The notes beneath the pieces are model-generated. The model worked only from the letters and a program-made list of their open reading frames with translations. It made no database searches and was not told the DNA's origin. From NCBI RefSeq assembly GCF_022647665.1, contig NZ_CP071872.1, positions 7,006,001 to 7,070,000 on the forward strand: a stretch of DNA of 64,000 nucleotides, read 5' to 3'. This stretch comes from Streptomyces formicae (lineage in GTDB: Bacteria > Actinomycetota > Actinomycetes > Streptomycetales > Streptomycetaceae). A program made the position numbers and the translations under genes. This document shows positions 40,535 through 49,744 of the stretch, in pieces; position 1 is the first letter of the stretch; each line of letters opens with the position of its first letter.

Positions 40535-42486
40535 GCACCACCCTTCCCGCCCGGCCGAACCACCGCAAGAACCGCGCCCGGCGCATCCTCATCGGCGTGG
40601 CGGTGGTGGCCCTGGTCGCCGGGTTCAACGGGCCCGCCCTGTACCGGTACGGCTCGGCGGAGTACCACGAGTACGAGATCAACAGGCCGGAGTACAAGGC
40701 CGAGAACGGCCACTGGGACTTCCTCGACATCCCGTCCGAGTACCGGATCAACGCGATCCACGCCGCTCTGCTGCACACCGGCAAGGTCCTGCTGATCGCC
40801 GGCTCCGGCAACAACCAGAAGAACTTCGACGCGAAGAAGTTCGAATCGGTGCTGTGGGACCCGAAGACGAACGAGTTCACGAAGATACCCACGCCGAAGG
40901 ACATGTTCTGCGCCGGGCACACCCAGCTGCCCGACGGAAAGCTGCTGGTCGCCGGCGGCACCAAGCGATACGAGAAGCTCCAGGGCGACGTCACCAAGGC
41001 CGGCGGCCTGATGATCGTCCACAACGAGGACCCGGACAAGCCCGTCACCCTGCCCGCCGGCACCAGGTTCACCGGCAAGGAGAACGGCAAGACCTTCGTC
41101 TCCAAGGACCCGGTCCTGGTCAACCGGGCCAAGAAGGTCTTCGACCCGGCGACGGGCGGGTTCCTGCGCACCGAGGCGGGGCTCGGCCGCATCTACGTCG
41201 AGGCGGAGGAGTCCGGGAAGGCGTACGAGACGGGCACCGAGGACAACTACCGGGTGCACGGCCTCAAGGGCTCCGACACCCGCAACGTCTACGGCATCGC
41301 GCAGAAGCTCGCCCTCGACAAGAAGGACTTCCAAGGCATCAGGGACGCCTACGAGTTCGACCCGGTCGCCGAGAAGTACATCAAGGTCGACCCGATGAAC
41401 GAGGCCCGCTGGTACCCGACGCTGACGACGCTGGAGGACGGCAGGGTCCTCTCCCTCTCCGGTCTCGACGAGATCGGGCAGATCGTGCCCGGCAAGGACG
41501 AGATCTACGACCCGGAGACGAAGGAGTGGGAGTACACGGGGGTCGAGCGGCGCTTCCCCACCTACCCGGCGATCTTCCTGATGGACAACGGGAAGCTCTT
41601 CTACTCCGGTTCGAACGCGGGGTACGGCCCGGCCGACATCGGCCGTGACCCCGGCATCTGGGATCTGGACAGCAACAAGTTCACGAAGATCCCCGGGCTC
41701 AGCGACCCGGACAAGATGGAGACCTCGGCGACGGTCATGCTGCCGCCCGCCCAGGACCAGAAGTTCATGGTCATCGGCGGCGGCGGGGTCGGCGAGTCCG
41801 AGAAGTCCAGCGAGAAGTCCCGGCTGGTCGACCTCAAGGACCCGAACCCCCGCTTCAAGGACGGCGCTTCCCTGGACAAGGGCACCCGCTACCCGAGCGC
41901 CTCGCTCCTGCCCGACGACAGCGTGCTCGTCACCGGCGGCTCCGAGGACTACCGGGGCCGCAGCGGCTCCGACATCCTTCAGGCGCGTACGTACGACCCG
42001 AAGGCCGGGACGTACCGGCGCGTGGCGGACCCGCGGGTCGGACGCAACTACCACTCGGGCTCGGTGCTGCTGCCCGACGGCCGCGTGATGATCTTCGGCT
42101 CCGACTCGCTCTTCGCGGACGACGCCAATACCAAGCCCGGCGTCTTCGAGCAGCGCATCGAGATCTACACGCCTCCGTACCTCTACCGGGACGGGCGCCC
42201 CCGGGTCACGGACGGTCCGCAGCGGATCGAGCGGGGCGAGTCGGGCACCTTCAAGAGCCCCGAGGCGGGCAGGCTCACGACGGCGAAGCTGATGCGGCCG
42301 AGCGCGGTGACGCATGTGACGGACGTGGACCAGCGCTCGATCGCGCTCAAGCCGCGGAAGACGGCGGACGGCTTCACGGTGACCGTCCCGGAGAACCGGG
42401 CACTGGTGCCCTCGGGCTGGTACCTGCTCTTCGTGACGGACGCGGAGGGGACGCCGTCGGAAGGCGTGTGGGTGGAGGTGCCGTAG
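40531..42486 (+). CDS. glxA: Radical copper oxidase GlxA (galactose-oxidase-like)
   Basis: 651-aa enzyme exported with an uncleaved N-terminal anchor (about residues 17-33) and acting outside the membrane. Kelch-type beta-propeller with the Cys-Tyr cofactor: Cys127 in DMFCAGHTQL and Tyr295 next to Trp294 in ARWYPTL. Other copper ligands are Tyr507-His508 in GRNYHSGS and His595 in AVTHVTDVDQR, followed by the C-terminal immunoglobulin-like domain. In Streptomyces lividans GlxA is needed for glycan deposition at hyphal tips (established). Its coupling to cslA supports the same role here. Confidence 0.95.
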   Translation: MSTTLPARPNHRKNRARRILIGVAVVALVAGFNGPALYRYGSAEYHEYEINRPEYKAENGHWDFLDIPSEYRINAIHAALLHTGKVLLIAGSGNNQKNFDAKKFESVLWDPKTNEFTKIPTPKDMFCAGHTQLPDGKLLVAGGTKRYEKLQGDVTKAGGLMIVHNEDPDKPVTLPAGTRFTGKENGKTFVSKDPVLVNRAKKVFDPATGGFLRTEAGLGRIYVEAEESGKAYETGTEDNYRVHGLKGSDTRNVYGIAQKLALDKKDFQGIRDAYEFDPVAEKYIKVDPMNEARWYPTLTTLEDGRVLSLSGLDEIGQIVPGKDEIYDPETKEWEYTGVERRFPTYPAIFLMDNGKLFYSGSNAGYGPADIGRDPGIWDLDSNKFTKIPGLSDPDKMETSATVMLPPAQDQKFMVIGGGGVGESEKSSEKSRLVDLKDPNPRFKDGASLDKGTRYPSASLLPDDSVLVTGGSEDYRGRSGSDILQARTYDPKAGTYRRVADPRVGRNYHSGSVLLPDGRVMIFGSDSLFADDANTKPGVFEQRIEIYTPPYLYRDGRPRVTDGPQRIERGESGTFKSPEAGRLTTAKLMRPSAVTHVTDVDQRSIALKPRKTADGFTVTVPENRALVPSGWYLLFVTDAEGTPSEGVWVEVP

Positions 42487-42494
42487 CTCTGGCG

Positions 42495-42517
42495 GCGGGC
42501 TCCGCACCGGAGCCCGC
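42495..42517. terminator. Convergent terminator between glxA and the GH6 gene
   Basis: Perfect 10-bp stem GCGGGCTCCG / CGGAGCCCGC with a three-base loop, 9 bases after the glxA stop. Confidence 0.8.
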
Positions 42518-42529
42518 TCCCGGAGCGCC

Positions 42530-43543
42530 CTACTTCGTGTTGCGCGCCAGTTCCAGCGCGTACTCCGGGTACCAGTCCCCCGCCTTGGGGCCGCCCTTGC
42601 AGTCGCCGTCCGATTCCCCCGGGCGCTTCACCCACAGATACGCGTCCACGAGCGGGTCCCCCGTCCTCGTCGTCGGCGGCTCCCCCAGCGCCCGCCCCGG
42701 CGGGTTGCACCAGTTCTCCTTCGGGTCGCCCTCCGTGTAGGGGCCGTTGCCGTTGCGGCTGGTGTCGATCACGAAGTGCTTGCTCCCGACCTTCGCCGAG
42801 AGCCTGCGGCCGAAGTCCTTGCTCGCCTCCGTCGTCTGGAAGTTGGAGACGTTGACCGCGAAGCCGTCGGCCCGGTCGATGCCCGCCCGTCGGAGCGGCT
42901 CGAAGAGGGAGTCCGGCTGGGACCAGCCGGCGTTGCCCGCGTCCAGGTAGACCTTGGTCGCGGGCTGCTGCTTGAGCCGCTCGACGGCGCCCTTCAGCAG
43001 GTCGTACCGCTCCTCGTGGAACTCGCCGGGCGTGCAGCCGTCCACGAGGTGCAGCACGGCGTCCGGCTCCAGGACGACCGTCGCGCGCCGGTCGCCGATG
43101 CCCCGGGCGACCTTGTCGACCCACTCCCGGTACGCGTTCCCGTCGGCGGCACCGCCCTTGGAGAACTGTCCGCAGTCGCGGTGCGGGATGTTGTAGAGGA
43201 CCAGCAGGGCGTCCCGGCCGGCTTTCCCGGCCGCCTCCGTGAAGCCCTTCGCCTCGGCCTCGGGATCGTCCGGGCCGATCCACTCGCCGACCGGCTGCTC
43301 CGCGATCTTCCCGATCAGCCCGGCGTTCTCGTCGTCACCGTCCTCGCGGTACGCGGCGGCCTGCTGCGCCGCCCTCCCGTCGGGGTTGACCCAGAACGGG
43401 GCCGTCCCCTTCGGCTGCTGGGCGCCACTCGAAGGGCGGTCGTCGCCGCCGGACGAACAGGCCGCCAGCAGCAGCGCGGTCCCCACCGCGGCCCCTGCCG
43501 CGGCCGCCCCGCGGCGGGCACGCCCGGAGTAACTCCCGTACAT
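42530..43543 (-). CDS. cslZ: GH6 endoglucanase lipoprotein, CslZ-like
   Basis: 337-aa family 6 glycosidase with a lipoprotein signal (lipobox LAAC near residue 29), so anchored outside the membrane. GH6 motifs: TVVLEPDAV with the catalytic Asp, YLDAGNAGW, and IDTSRNGNGP. The ATG at 43543 follows GGGGGAG. It converges on cslA-glxA and corresponds to the endoglucanase of the S. coelicolor csl locus (SCO2838, recalled). It is thought to trim or release the glucan made by CslA; this is family knowledge, not shown by sequence. Confidence 0.9.
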   Translation of the reverse strand: MYGSYSGRARRGAAAAGAAVGTALLLAACSSGGDDRPSSGAQQPKGTAPFWVNPDGRAAQQAAAYREDGDDENAGLIGKIAEQPVGEWIGPDDPEAEAKGFTEAAGKAGRDALLVLYNIPHRDCGQFSKGGAADGNAYREWVDKVARGIGDRRATVVLEPDAVLHLVDGCTPGEFHEERYDLLKGAVERLKQQPATKVYLDAGNAGWSQPDSLFEPLRRAGIDRADGFAVNVSNFQTTEASKDFGRRLSAKVGSKHFVIDTSRNGNGPYTEGDPKENWCNPPGRALGEPPTTRTGDPLVDAYLWVKRPGESDGDCKGGPKAGDWYPEYALELARNTK

Positions 43544-43608
43544 CCACTCCCCCTTGGTGCACTGCCGTGGCCCGCCGTTCCCGGACAAGACCGGTCGAAA
43601 TCATCCTG

Positions 43609-44292
43609 TCAGATCCCCCGGGCGTCCGTCAGATACGCCGACACCACCACGTTCGCCGTGTACGCCCCGGACGCGCGGTCGTAGGTTCCCCCGCAGGTGA
43701 TCAGTCGCAGCTCCGCCCTGCCCGGCTGCCGGACCCCGTACACCTTCTTGGCGTCGAACCGGTCCCGGCTGACGACCTGCACATCGTCGATGGTGAACTC
43801 GGCGACCGAGCCGTCCGTCCTGGTCACCCGGATCTTCTCGCCGGGCCGGGCGGTGCTGAGACCGTAGAAGACGGCCGGCCGGGTCTGCGTGTCGACGTGC
43901 CCGACGAAGAGCGCCGCGCCCTCGGCACCCGGCCGGGTGCCACTGCCGAACCAGCCCACGGTCTGCGGTGTCGCGAACGGCGGCGGATCGACCGCGCCCG
44001 TCGTGTCCAGGCCGCGGGTCACGACCGGGGCCTTCACCCCGATCGAGGGGATCTCGACCGTGCTGGGCCCTGCGGGACGCAGCGGGTCACGCGCCGGCGG
44101 CAGCGGTACGCCGAGCGGCCGGCCGACCGCGGCCACGTCCCCGGTCGTGGGGGCCGAGCTGCCACCCGGGCCCTCCGTGGCTTCGCGGCCCCACAGCCAC
44201 AGCCCCAGCAGCAGAACCGCCCAGGCCACGCCGGTGAGCAGCCGACCGGAGCCCGACGCAGGTGCGCCGGAAGCCTCGTCTGCGCTGGCCAT
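43609..44292 (-). CDS. Class F sortase
   Basis: 227-aa membrane-anchored transpeptidase. One N-terminal helix (about residues 18-36), a Pro-rich spacer, then the sortase beta-barrel with catalytic His in LFVGHVDTQ, Cys in LITCGGTYD and the downstream TANVVVSAYL strand. Class F sortases are common in actinobacteria and their substrates are poorly defined. Encoded 5 bases downstream of a repeat-rich membrane protein gene on the same strand, which is therefore a candidate partner, although that protein lacks an LPXTG-like signal. Confidence 0.9.
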   Translation of the reverse strand: MASADEASGAPASGSGRLLTGVAWAVLLLGLWLWGREATEGPGGSSAPTTGDVAAVGRPLGVPLPPARDPLRPAGPSTVEIPSIGVKAPVVTRGLDTTGAVDPPPFATPQTVGWFGSGTRPGAEGAALFVGHVDTQTRPAVFYGLSTARPGEKIRVTRTDGSVAEFTIDDVQVVSRDRFDAKKVYGVRQPGRAELRLITCGGTYDRASGAYTANVVVSAYLTDARGI

Positions 44293-44297
44293 GGCGG

Positions 44298-45200
44298 TCA
44301 GTCCGCGTCCGCCTGGCCGACGCGGCGGCGTCGTGCGCTGCGGAACGCCACGGCCACCGCCGCCACCGCCGCGAGCACCAGCCCGATCACGGTGTGCGGG
44401 GTGCCGGGGCCCTGCTGCTCGGCCCGCGCGGCCTCCTCGGACGCGAGGATCCCGGACATTCCCCCGCCGCCGGCCCGCACGGGGGCGTACGGGGTGTCGT
44501 CGGGGTGCGGCGAGACACTCTCGTCCGTGCCACCGCCATCGTCATCGTCGCCGGAGAGGTCCAGGTCCACGTCGTTGCCCTGGTCCGTCTTGCCGTTCCC
44601 GCCCCGGTCCGATCCGCTGTCCTCGCGGCCCCCGCCACTCTTCTCCCGGTCCCCGCCGCTCTTCTCGCGGTTCTGCCCTTCGTCCTTCTTTTCGTCTTTC
44701 TTCTGGTCCCGCTGCTCGTCTTTCTTCTCGTCCTTCTTCTCGTCCTTCTTCTGGTCCCGCTGCTCGTCCTTCTTCTCGTTGCCGGGCGGCTTGCGGGTCG
44801 CTTCGGGCTCGCCGCGGCCCTGGCCGCCCTCGTCACGGTCGTCGACCTGGACGATGCCCGCCGCCCGGTGGGCCGTGCCGTCGCAGACCACGCCGAGTGC
44901 ATGCGTGCCGAGAAGGGCGCCCGATCTGATCGTCGTCTCCCCCGAGAGCGGGTTCGTCGCCGACAGGCCACCGGACAGCGCCGCGTCCGAGACGAAGGCC
45001 CGGGACGTCACGGCGCCCGTACTGCCCTCGCAGCCCGTTACGCGCAGCTGCACCTCGCCCCCGGGCTCGACGGTGCCGGGGCTGACCGTGACTCTGACCT
45101 GCCCGCTCTCTTCGGCATGTGCGGTCCCGGACGCGGGTGCCACCATCAGGGCACCCGCGGCCGCCGCCACCACACGGAGAGCAATGGGAACAGAACGCAT
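44298..45200 (-). CDS. Secreted membrane-anchored protein with Lys/Asp/Glu repeat stalk
   Basis: 300-aa protein. A signal peptide ends near THAEE (about residue 29). A beta-rich domain (about 35-120, with a Cys pair in VTGCEGS and GVVCDG) is followed by a highly charged stalk of KKDE/QRDQ repeats (about 140-185) and Gly/Asp-rich sequence, then a C-terminal helix (VIGLVLAAVAAVAVAF) and an Arg-rich tail. AGGAGG is 7 bases before the ATG. It lies directly upstream of the class F sortase gene. Function unknown; probably a wall-spanning surface protein. Confidence 0.82.
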   Translation of the reverse strand: MRSVPIALRVVAAAAGALMVAPASGTAHAEESGQVRVTVSPGTVEPGGEVQLRVTGCEGSTGAVTSRAFVSDAALSGGLSATNPLSGETTIRSGALLGTHALGVVCDGTAHRAAGIVQVDDRDEGGQGRGEPEATRKPPGNEKKDEQRDQKKDEKKDEKKDEQRDQKKDEKKDEGQNREKSGGDREKSGGGREDSGSDRGGNGKTDQGNDVDLDLSGDDDDGGGTDESVSPHPDDTPYAPVRAGGGGMSGILASEEAARAEQQGPGTPHTVIGLVLAAVAAVAVAFRSARRRRVGQADAD

Positions 45201-45295
45201 TGTGAACCTCCTGGTGACAGAAGATTCACGCGGTTTGCCCGTTTCCGCATCTCGAGCAGACCCGGATGGGTCACACCCGGACGGACCGGAACGGG

Positions 45296-46075
45296 TCAGA
45301 TCCGGTCGACGAGGTCCGCGATCGAGTCGACGATCGTCGACGGACGGAACGGGTACCGGTCCACGTCCTTCGGCGCCGTCAGGCCCGTGAGCACCAGGAA
45401 CGTCTCCATGCCGGCCTCCAGGCCGGCCAGCACGTCGGTGTCCATCCGGTCCCCGATCATCGCGCTGGTCTCGGAGTGCGCCCCGATCGCGTTCAGCCCG
45501 GCCCGCATCATCAGCGGATTCGGCTTGCCCACGAAGTACGGGTCCTTGCCGGTCGCCTTGGTGATCAGCGCCGCGACCGAGCCCGTGGCGGGCAGCGGGC
45601 CGTCGGTGGACGGGCCGGTCTCGTCCGGGTTGGTGCCGATGAACCGCGCTCCGGCGTTGATCAGCCGGATCGCCTTCGTCAGCGCCTCGAAGCTGTACGT
45701 ACGGGTCTCGCCGAGGACCACGTAGTCGGGCTCGTGGTCGGTGAGGACGTACCCGATGTCGTGCAGGGCGGTCGTCAGCCCCGCCTCGCCGATGACGTAC
45801 GCCGTGCCGCCGGGGCGCTGGTCGTCCAGGAACTTGGCGGTGGCCAGCGCTGAGGTCCAGATGTTCTCGACGGGCACGTCCAGACCCATTCGGGCGAGTC
45901 TGGCGTGCAGGTCACGGGGGGTGTAGATGGAGTTGTTGGTGAGGACCAGGAAGGGCTTCCCCGTCTCCCGGAGCTTCTTGACGAAGGAGTCGGCGCCCGG
46001 GATCGGGACGCCCTCATGGATGAGGACACCGTCCATGTCGGTGAGCCAGGATTCGATCGGCTTGCGCTCTGCCAT
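45296..46075 (-). CDS. HAD-IIA (NagD-like) phosphatase
   Basis: 259-aa cytoplasmic phosphatase. HAD motif I WLTDMDGVLIHEG, motif II LVLTNNS, the Lys in VGKPNPLMM, and motif III MIGDRMDTDVLAG are all present, with the C2b cap between motifs II and III. Relatives dephosphorylate nucleotides or sugar phosphates; the substrate here is unknown. ATG at 46075 has CAGGAG upstream. The in-frame extension to 46123 is non-coding in character. Confidence 0.9.
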   Translation of the reverse strand: MAERKPIESWLTDMDGVLIHEGVPIPGADSFVKKLRETGKPFLVLTNNSIYTPRDLHARLARMGLDVPVENIWTSALATAKFLDDQRPGGTAYVIGEAGLTTALHDIGYVLTDHEPDYVVLGETRTYSFEALTKAIRLINAGARFIGTNPDETGPSTDGPLPATGSVAALITKATGKDPYFVGKPNPLMMRAGLNAIGAHSETSAMIGDRMDTDVLAGLEAGMETFLVLTGLTAPKDVDRYPFRPSTIVDSIADLVDRI

Positions 46076-46150
46076 GAAAGCGGACTCCTGCTGTGTGCGG
46101 AGGTGCTGGTGGGGCGCCGCCACGACGATGTGCCGACGCCCCCAGCCTAA

Positions 46151-47704
46151 TCAGGTAGCCGAGACCTTGACCCCGTCGATCACCCAGTACCAGTTGTTGG
46201 CTCCGGTGTAGCGGAAGCGGAAGCTCACGCTGGAGGCCCCGGCGGGGACCGCGACGGTGACCGACTGCGGCTGCGAGACCACATCGGCGGTGTAGCTCTT
46301 GACGACGGCCGGGGTGCCGCCGTTGAAGGAGGCCAGGATCTGGGCGGTCTGGCTGCCCTCCTGGCGGTAGAAGGTGGTGAAGTCGAGCCGCACGCTCGCC
46401 TTGCCGCTGACGTCGTACGCGGGGCTGACCAGCGTGGAGTCGTAGCCCCCGGAATTGGGCGTGTCGTCCCACTCGTCGGAGTCGGCGACGGCGAAGACGC
46501 CGCGCGCGCGGACGTTCAGCTCGCGCCACTGGTCGCGCTGGGTGCGGGACCAGAACTCGTCGGTGGCGAAGGACCAGCCGCGCCACTCGCTCACGCCGCC
46601 CGTGCCCATCGCGTTGTTGATCACGGACCAGCCGCTGGGCGCGGTGTGCGTGAAGCCGAGGACGGAGGCCGGGATGCCGGTCTCGTCGACGCGCGCGCCC
46701 AGTGCGGACTGGAGGGCGTCGAACGGGTCGGCCGAGCGCTCCTGGACGGGCTTGCCGTCCAGGCCCCAGGCCGGGTCGGGGACGATGCCGAGCTGCTTGA
46801 AGACGGTGGCGGCGACGTCGACGAGCCGGGTGTCGACCGGGCGGGCGCCCGCGGCGATCCCGGGCCCGGTGGCGAGCACGAAGGTCCTGCGCTCCTCGAT
46901 GGCCGAGCCGCCGTGGCCGCCCGCGTCGACGTGGCCGTGGTCGGTGCAGACGATGACGGTCCAGCGCTCGGTGGGGTACGACGGGCGGGCCTTGACGGCG
47001 GCGAGGAGCCGGCCGAGGTGGCCGTTCTGGACGGCGATGGCGTCGAGGTACCTCTGGCCGGTGCCGTTCGCGTGCGCGACGACGTCGGTGTTGCCGAAGT
47101 AGACGAAGAGGACGTCCGGGTTCTGGTCGCGCAGGATCGACTCGGTGTCGGCGGCGATGGTGGCGTCGTGGCCGGGGTAGCCGTCCGCGTCCCCGTCGAG
47201 GACCAGCTTGGCGTCGGCGCCGGGGGTGACCGTGCCCTGGGTGTCCAGCGGCTTCCAGTCGACGGCGGCCTACGTGGAGAGCTCGGGCCGCACCTGGGCG
47301 AGGCGGGCGAGGAAGCCGGGGTACCTGCCGTAGTTCTTGCCGGCGAAGGTGTTGTCCTTGACGCCGTGCTTGTCGGGCCAGACGCCGGTCGAGATCGTCG
47401 ACCAGCCCGGCCCGGAGGAGGTCGCGGCCATCGGGCCGGCGTAGAGCAGGGACGTGCCGTACGTACCGTTCGCCATCATCGATTTGAGGTGCGGGGCGCT
47501 CGCCGCGTCGATCCGGTCGTGGCGCAGCCCGTCCATGCCGATGACGAGCACCTTGTCCTTGCTGGTGCCGTTCGGGAGCGTCGGGGCCGCGGCGTGGGCC
47601 GCGGGGGCGGCGAGCGTTCCGGTGGCGGCGACGGCCGCGGTCGCCGCCGCGGTGGCGGCGCCTGCGGCGAGCACGGTGCGGCGGGGAATGCCGGCGGTCG
47701 GCAT
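46151..47704 (-). pseudogene. Tat-exported alkaline-phosphatase-like phosphodiesterase, interrupted by TAG
   Basis: The intact reading would be about 517 aa: Tat signal (PRRTVLAAGAATAAA), nucleotide pyrophosphatase/phosphodiesterase domain (KVLVIGMDGLRHDRID, metal site and TDHGHVDAGGHGG), and a C-terminal beta-sandwich (about 370-517). One in-frame TAG at 47270-47272, inside PELST-stop-AAVDW, splits it. The frame is otherwise open on both sides and the domain residues continue correctly, so this is a single point change, a sequencing error or a read-through site. Without read-through, only a 144-aa fragment lacking the His-rich metal site is made. ATG at 47704 has GGAGG upstream. Confidence 0.8.
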
Positions 47705-47757
47705 CGTGGGGTCCTCCGTCGGGTTCGGTGACACGTGGGTTCGAGGTCGCGCCCAGG

Positions 47758-47787
47758 CCAACGCCCCTGCCGGAGCAGGGGCGTTGG
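47758..47787. terminator. Terminator of the phosphonate operon
   Basis: Perfect 13-bp stem (47758-47770 with 47775-47787), loop CGGA, 70 bases after the binding-protein gene and before the phosphodiesterase start. Confidence 0.85.
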
Positions 47788-47857
47788 TCCGTACCCGTTA
47801 TCCTTCCGCGACAATGCGCGGGTCACCAGGGCCGTGCGGTGAACTCTCGGCTGCGCG

Positions 47858-48922
47858 TCAGCTGCCGGTCGCGGACTTCCACGAGTCGATGTACTTCTGG
47901 AGGTTCGTGTCGATGTCCTTCCAGTCCGGCTCGAAGACCTCGACACCCGCCAGGATCTTGGCCAGTTCGATGGCGTTGGCGTCGGTGGCCTTCACGTCGG
48001 TGCGCGCCGAGAAGCCGCCGCCGATCTCGCTGACCTGCTGCTGGGCCTTCTCGCTCAGCAGGTGATCGAGGAGCTTCTTGCCGTTCTCGGTGTGCGGGGC
48101 GCCATTGACCAGTCCGGCGGCGTACGGGAGCGCGAACGTGGTGGGCTTGCCGCCCTCCTTCGCCGGGAACCAGATGCCGAGGTTCGGCATGGACTTGGAC
48201 TGGGCGAAGTTCATCTGGACATCGCCGTTGGCGACGAGGATCTCGCCCTTGTCGACCTTGGGCGCCAGCTTGGAGGTGGAGGAGGACGGGCCGACGTTGT
48301 TGGCCTGGAGCTGCTTCAGGTACGCCATCGCCTGCTCCTCGCCGCCGAAGTCGTGCATGGCCTTGATGACGACGGCGGTGCCGTCGCCGGCGACGCCCGG
48401 GGTCGAGTACTGGAGCTTGTCCTTGAACTTCCCGTCCAGCAGCTCCTCCCAGGTCTTCGGGGCCTCCTTCAGCTCCTTCTTGTTGTAGACGAAGGAGAAG
48501 TAGTTGTTGACGACCGAGGTCCACTTGCCGTCGCCGGACTTGTCGGCGCCGTTGACCTTGTCGGAGCCGGCCGGCTCGTAGGACTGGAGCAGCCCCTTGT
48601 TGTCGGCCTGCTGGATGAACGGCGGGAGGGTGACGAGCACGTCGGCCTGGGTGTTGCTCTTCTCGCGGGCGGCGCGCTGGACCATCTCGCCGGAGCCGCC
48701 CTCGACGTACTTGACCTTGATGCCGGTCTCCTTCTCGAAGTCCTTGAAGACCCGGTCGTACCAGCCGTCGCCGTTCTCGCCCTTGAGGCCGTCGGCACTG
48801 TAGACGGTGACGGTCTTCTCGTCGGAGGCGGAGGAGGAGCCGCCGCAGGCGGTGAGGGTGGCGGCGAGGGCGAGGCTGCCGGTGACGGCGGTGGCGATCG
48901 TGGTGATCTTGTTGCGGCGCAT
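47858..48922 (-). CDS. ABC substrate-binding lipoprotein (2-aminoethylphosphonate type)
   Basis: 354-aa extracytoplasmic binding protein with lipobox LTAC. The fold is of the iron/thiamine/putrescine (type 2) class: VTVYSADGLKGENGDGWY, YVEGGSGEMVQRA, DVLVTLPPF and APKTWEELLDGKFKDKL. Operon mates (phosphonatase-like hydrolase, FAD oxidoreductase, GntR regulator) point to aminophosphonate as ligand. The ATG at 48922 is 12 bases after AGGAG; a TTG at 48934 lies too close to it to serve. Last gene of the operon. Confidence 0.83.
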   Translation of the reverse strand: MRRNKITTIATAVTGSLALAATLTACGGSSSASDEKTVTVYSADGLKGENGDGWYDRVFKDFEKETGIKVKYVEGGSGEMVQRAAREKSNTQADVLVTLPPFIQQADNKGLLQSYEPAGSDKVNGADKSGDGKWTSVVNNYFSFVYNKKELKEAPKTWEELLDGKFKDKLQYSTPGVAGDGTAVVIKAMHDFGGEEQAMAYLKQLQANNVGPSSSTSKLAPKVDKGEILVANGDVQMNFAQSKSMPNLGIWFPAKEGGKPTTFALPYAAGLVNGAPHTENGKKLLDHLLSEKAQQQVSEIGGGFSARTDVKATDANAIELAKILAGVEVFEPDWKDIDTNLQKYIDSWKSATGS

Positions 48923-48946
48923 GGCGTGGGACAACTCCTGGAGGCG

Positions 48947-49744
48947 TTAGCGGAACGAGGCTTTGGTACGGAGGCGGGAGACGGCGAGGAGGACGAGCAG
49001 CGTCGTGGCCATGAGGACCACGGCGACGGCGGAGCCGGTGAAGAGGGAACCGCGGTCGGTGGCGGTGAAGATGAGCACCGGCAGCGGCATCCAGTCCGGC
49101 GGGTAGAGCATCATCGTGGCGCTCAGCTCACCCATGGACAGGGCGAAGCAGAGCCCCGCGGCCGCGTTGAGCGACGGCAGCAGGAGAGGCAGCTTCACCC
49201 GCCACAGGACGTACGCGGGACGGGCGCCGAGACTGGCGGCCGCCTGCTCGTACATCGGGTCGAGACGCAGGATGGCCGCCGAAACCGACTGGTAGGCGAA
49301 CGCCGTGACAAGAACGGTGTGCGCGAGGATCACGATCCAGCGGGTGCCGTTGAGAAGCATCGGCGGCTGTGAGAAGGCGACGAGCACGGCGAGGCCGACG
49401 ACCACCGACGGCACGGCGACCGGCAGCATGAACAGTGCGTCGAGCACCCTCTTGCCCCGCCTCTTCAGGGAAGCGGCGGCGAGGGCGGCCCAGGCGCCGA
49501 TGGCGAGCGCGAGCACACTGGCGGTGACGGCCGTGATCAGGCTGGTGGTGAGCGCCTGGAGGGACTCGCCGCGGACGGCGGACGCGTAGTGCTCGGTGGT
49601 GGGTCCCGAGGGGAACGCACCGGACCAGTTGGTGGAGAGCGACGCCGCGAGGATGACCAGCAGCGGCAGCGCGAAGAGCGGCAGGAAGAGGGCGAAGAAG
49701 AGGACCCAGGTGGCCCACTTGCCCGTACGGCTATGCACCAGCAC
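48947..49744 (-). CDS. ABC permease of the aminophosphonate-type importer (second)
   Basis: 265-aa inner-membrane permease with six helices. The coupling loop EQAAASLGARPAYVLWRVKLP is typical of PotC/PhnV-like permeases. GTG start overlaps the preceding permease gene by 14 bases, and 24 bases separate it from the binding-protein gene. It pairs with the next subunit. Confidence 0.87.
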   Translation of the reverse strand: MLVHSRTGKWATWVLFFALFLPLFALPLLVILAASLSTNWSGAFPSGPTTEHYASAVRGESLQALTTSLITAVTASVLALAIGAWAALAAASLKRRGKRVLDALFMLPVAVPSVVVGLAVLVAFSQPPMLLNGTRWIVILAHTVLVTAFAYQSVSAAILRLDPMYEQAAASLGARPAYVLWRVKLPLLLPSLNAAAGLCFALSMGELSATMMLYPPDWMPLPVLIFTATDRGSLFTGSAVAVVLMATTLLVLLAVSRLRTKASFR

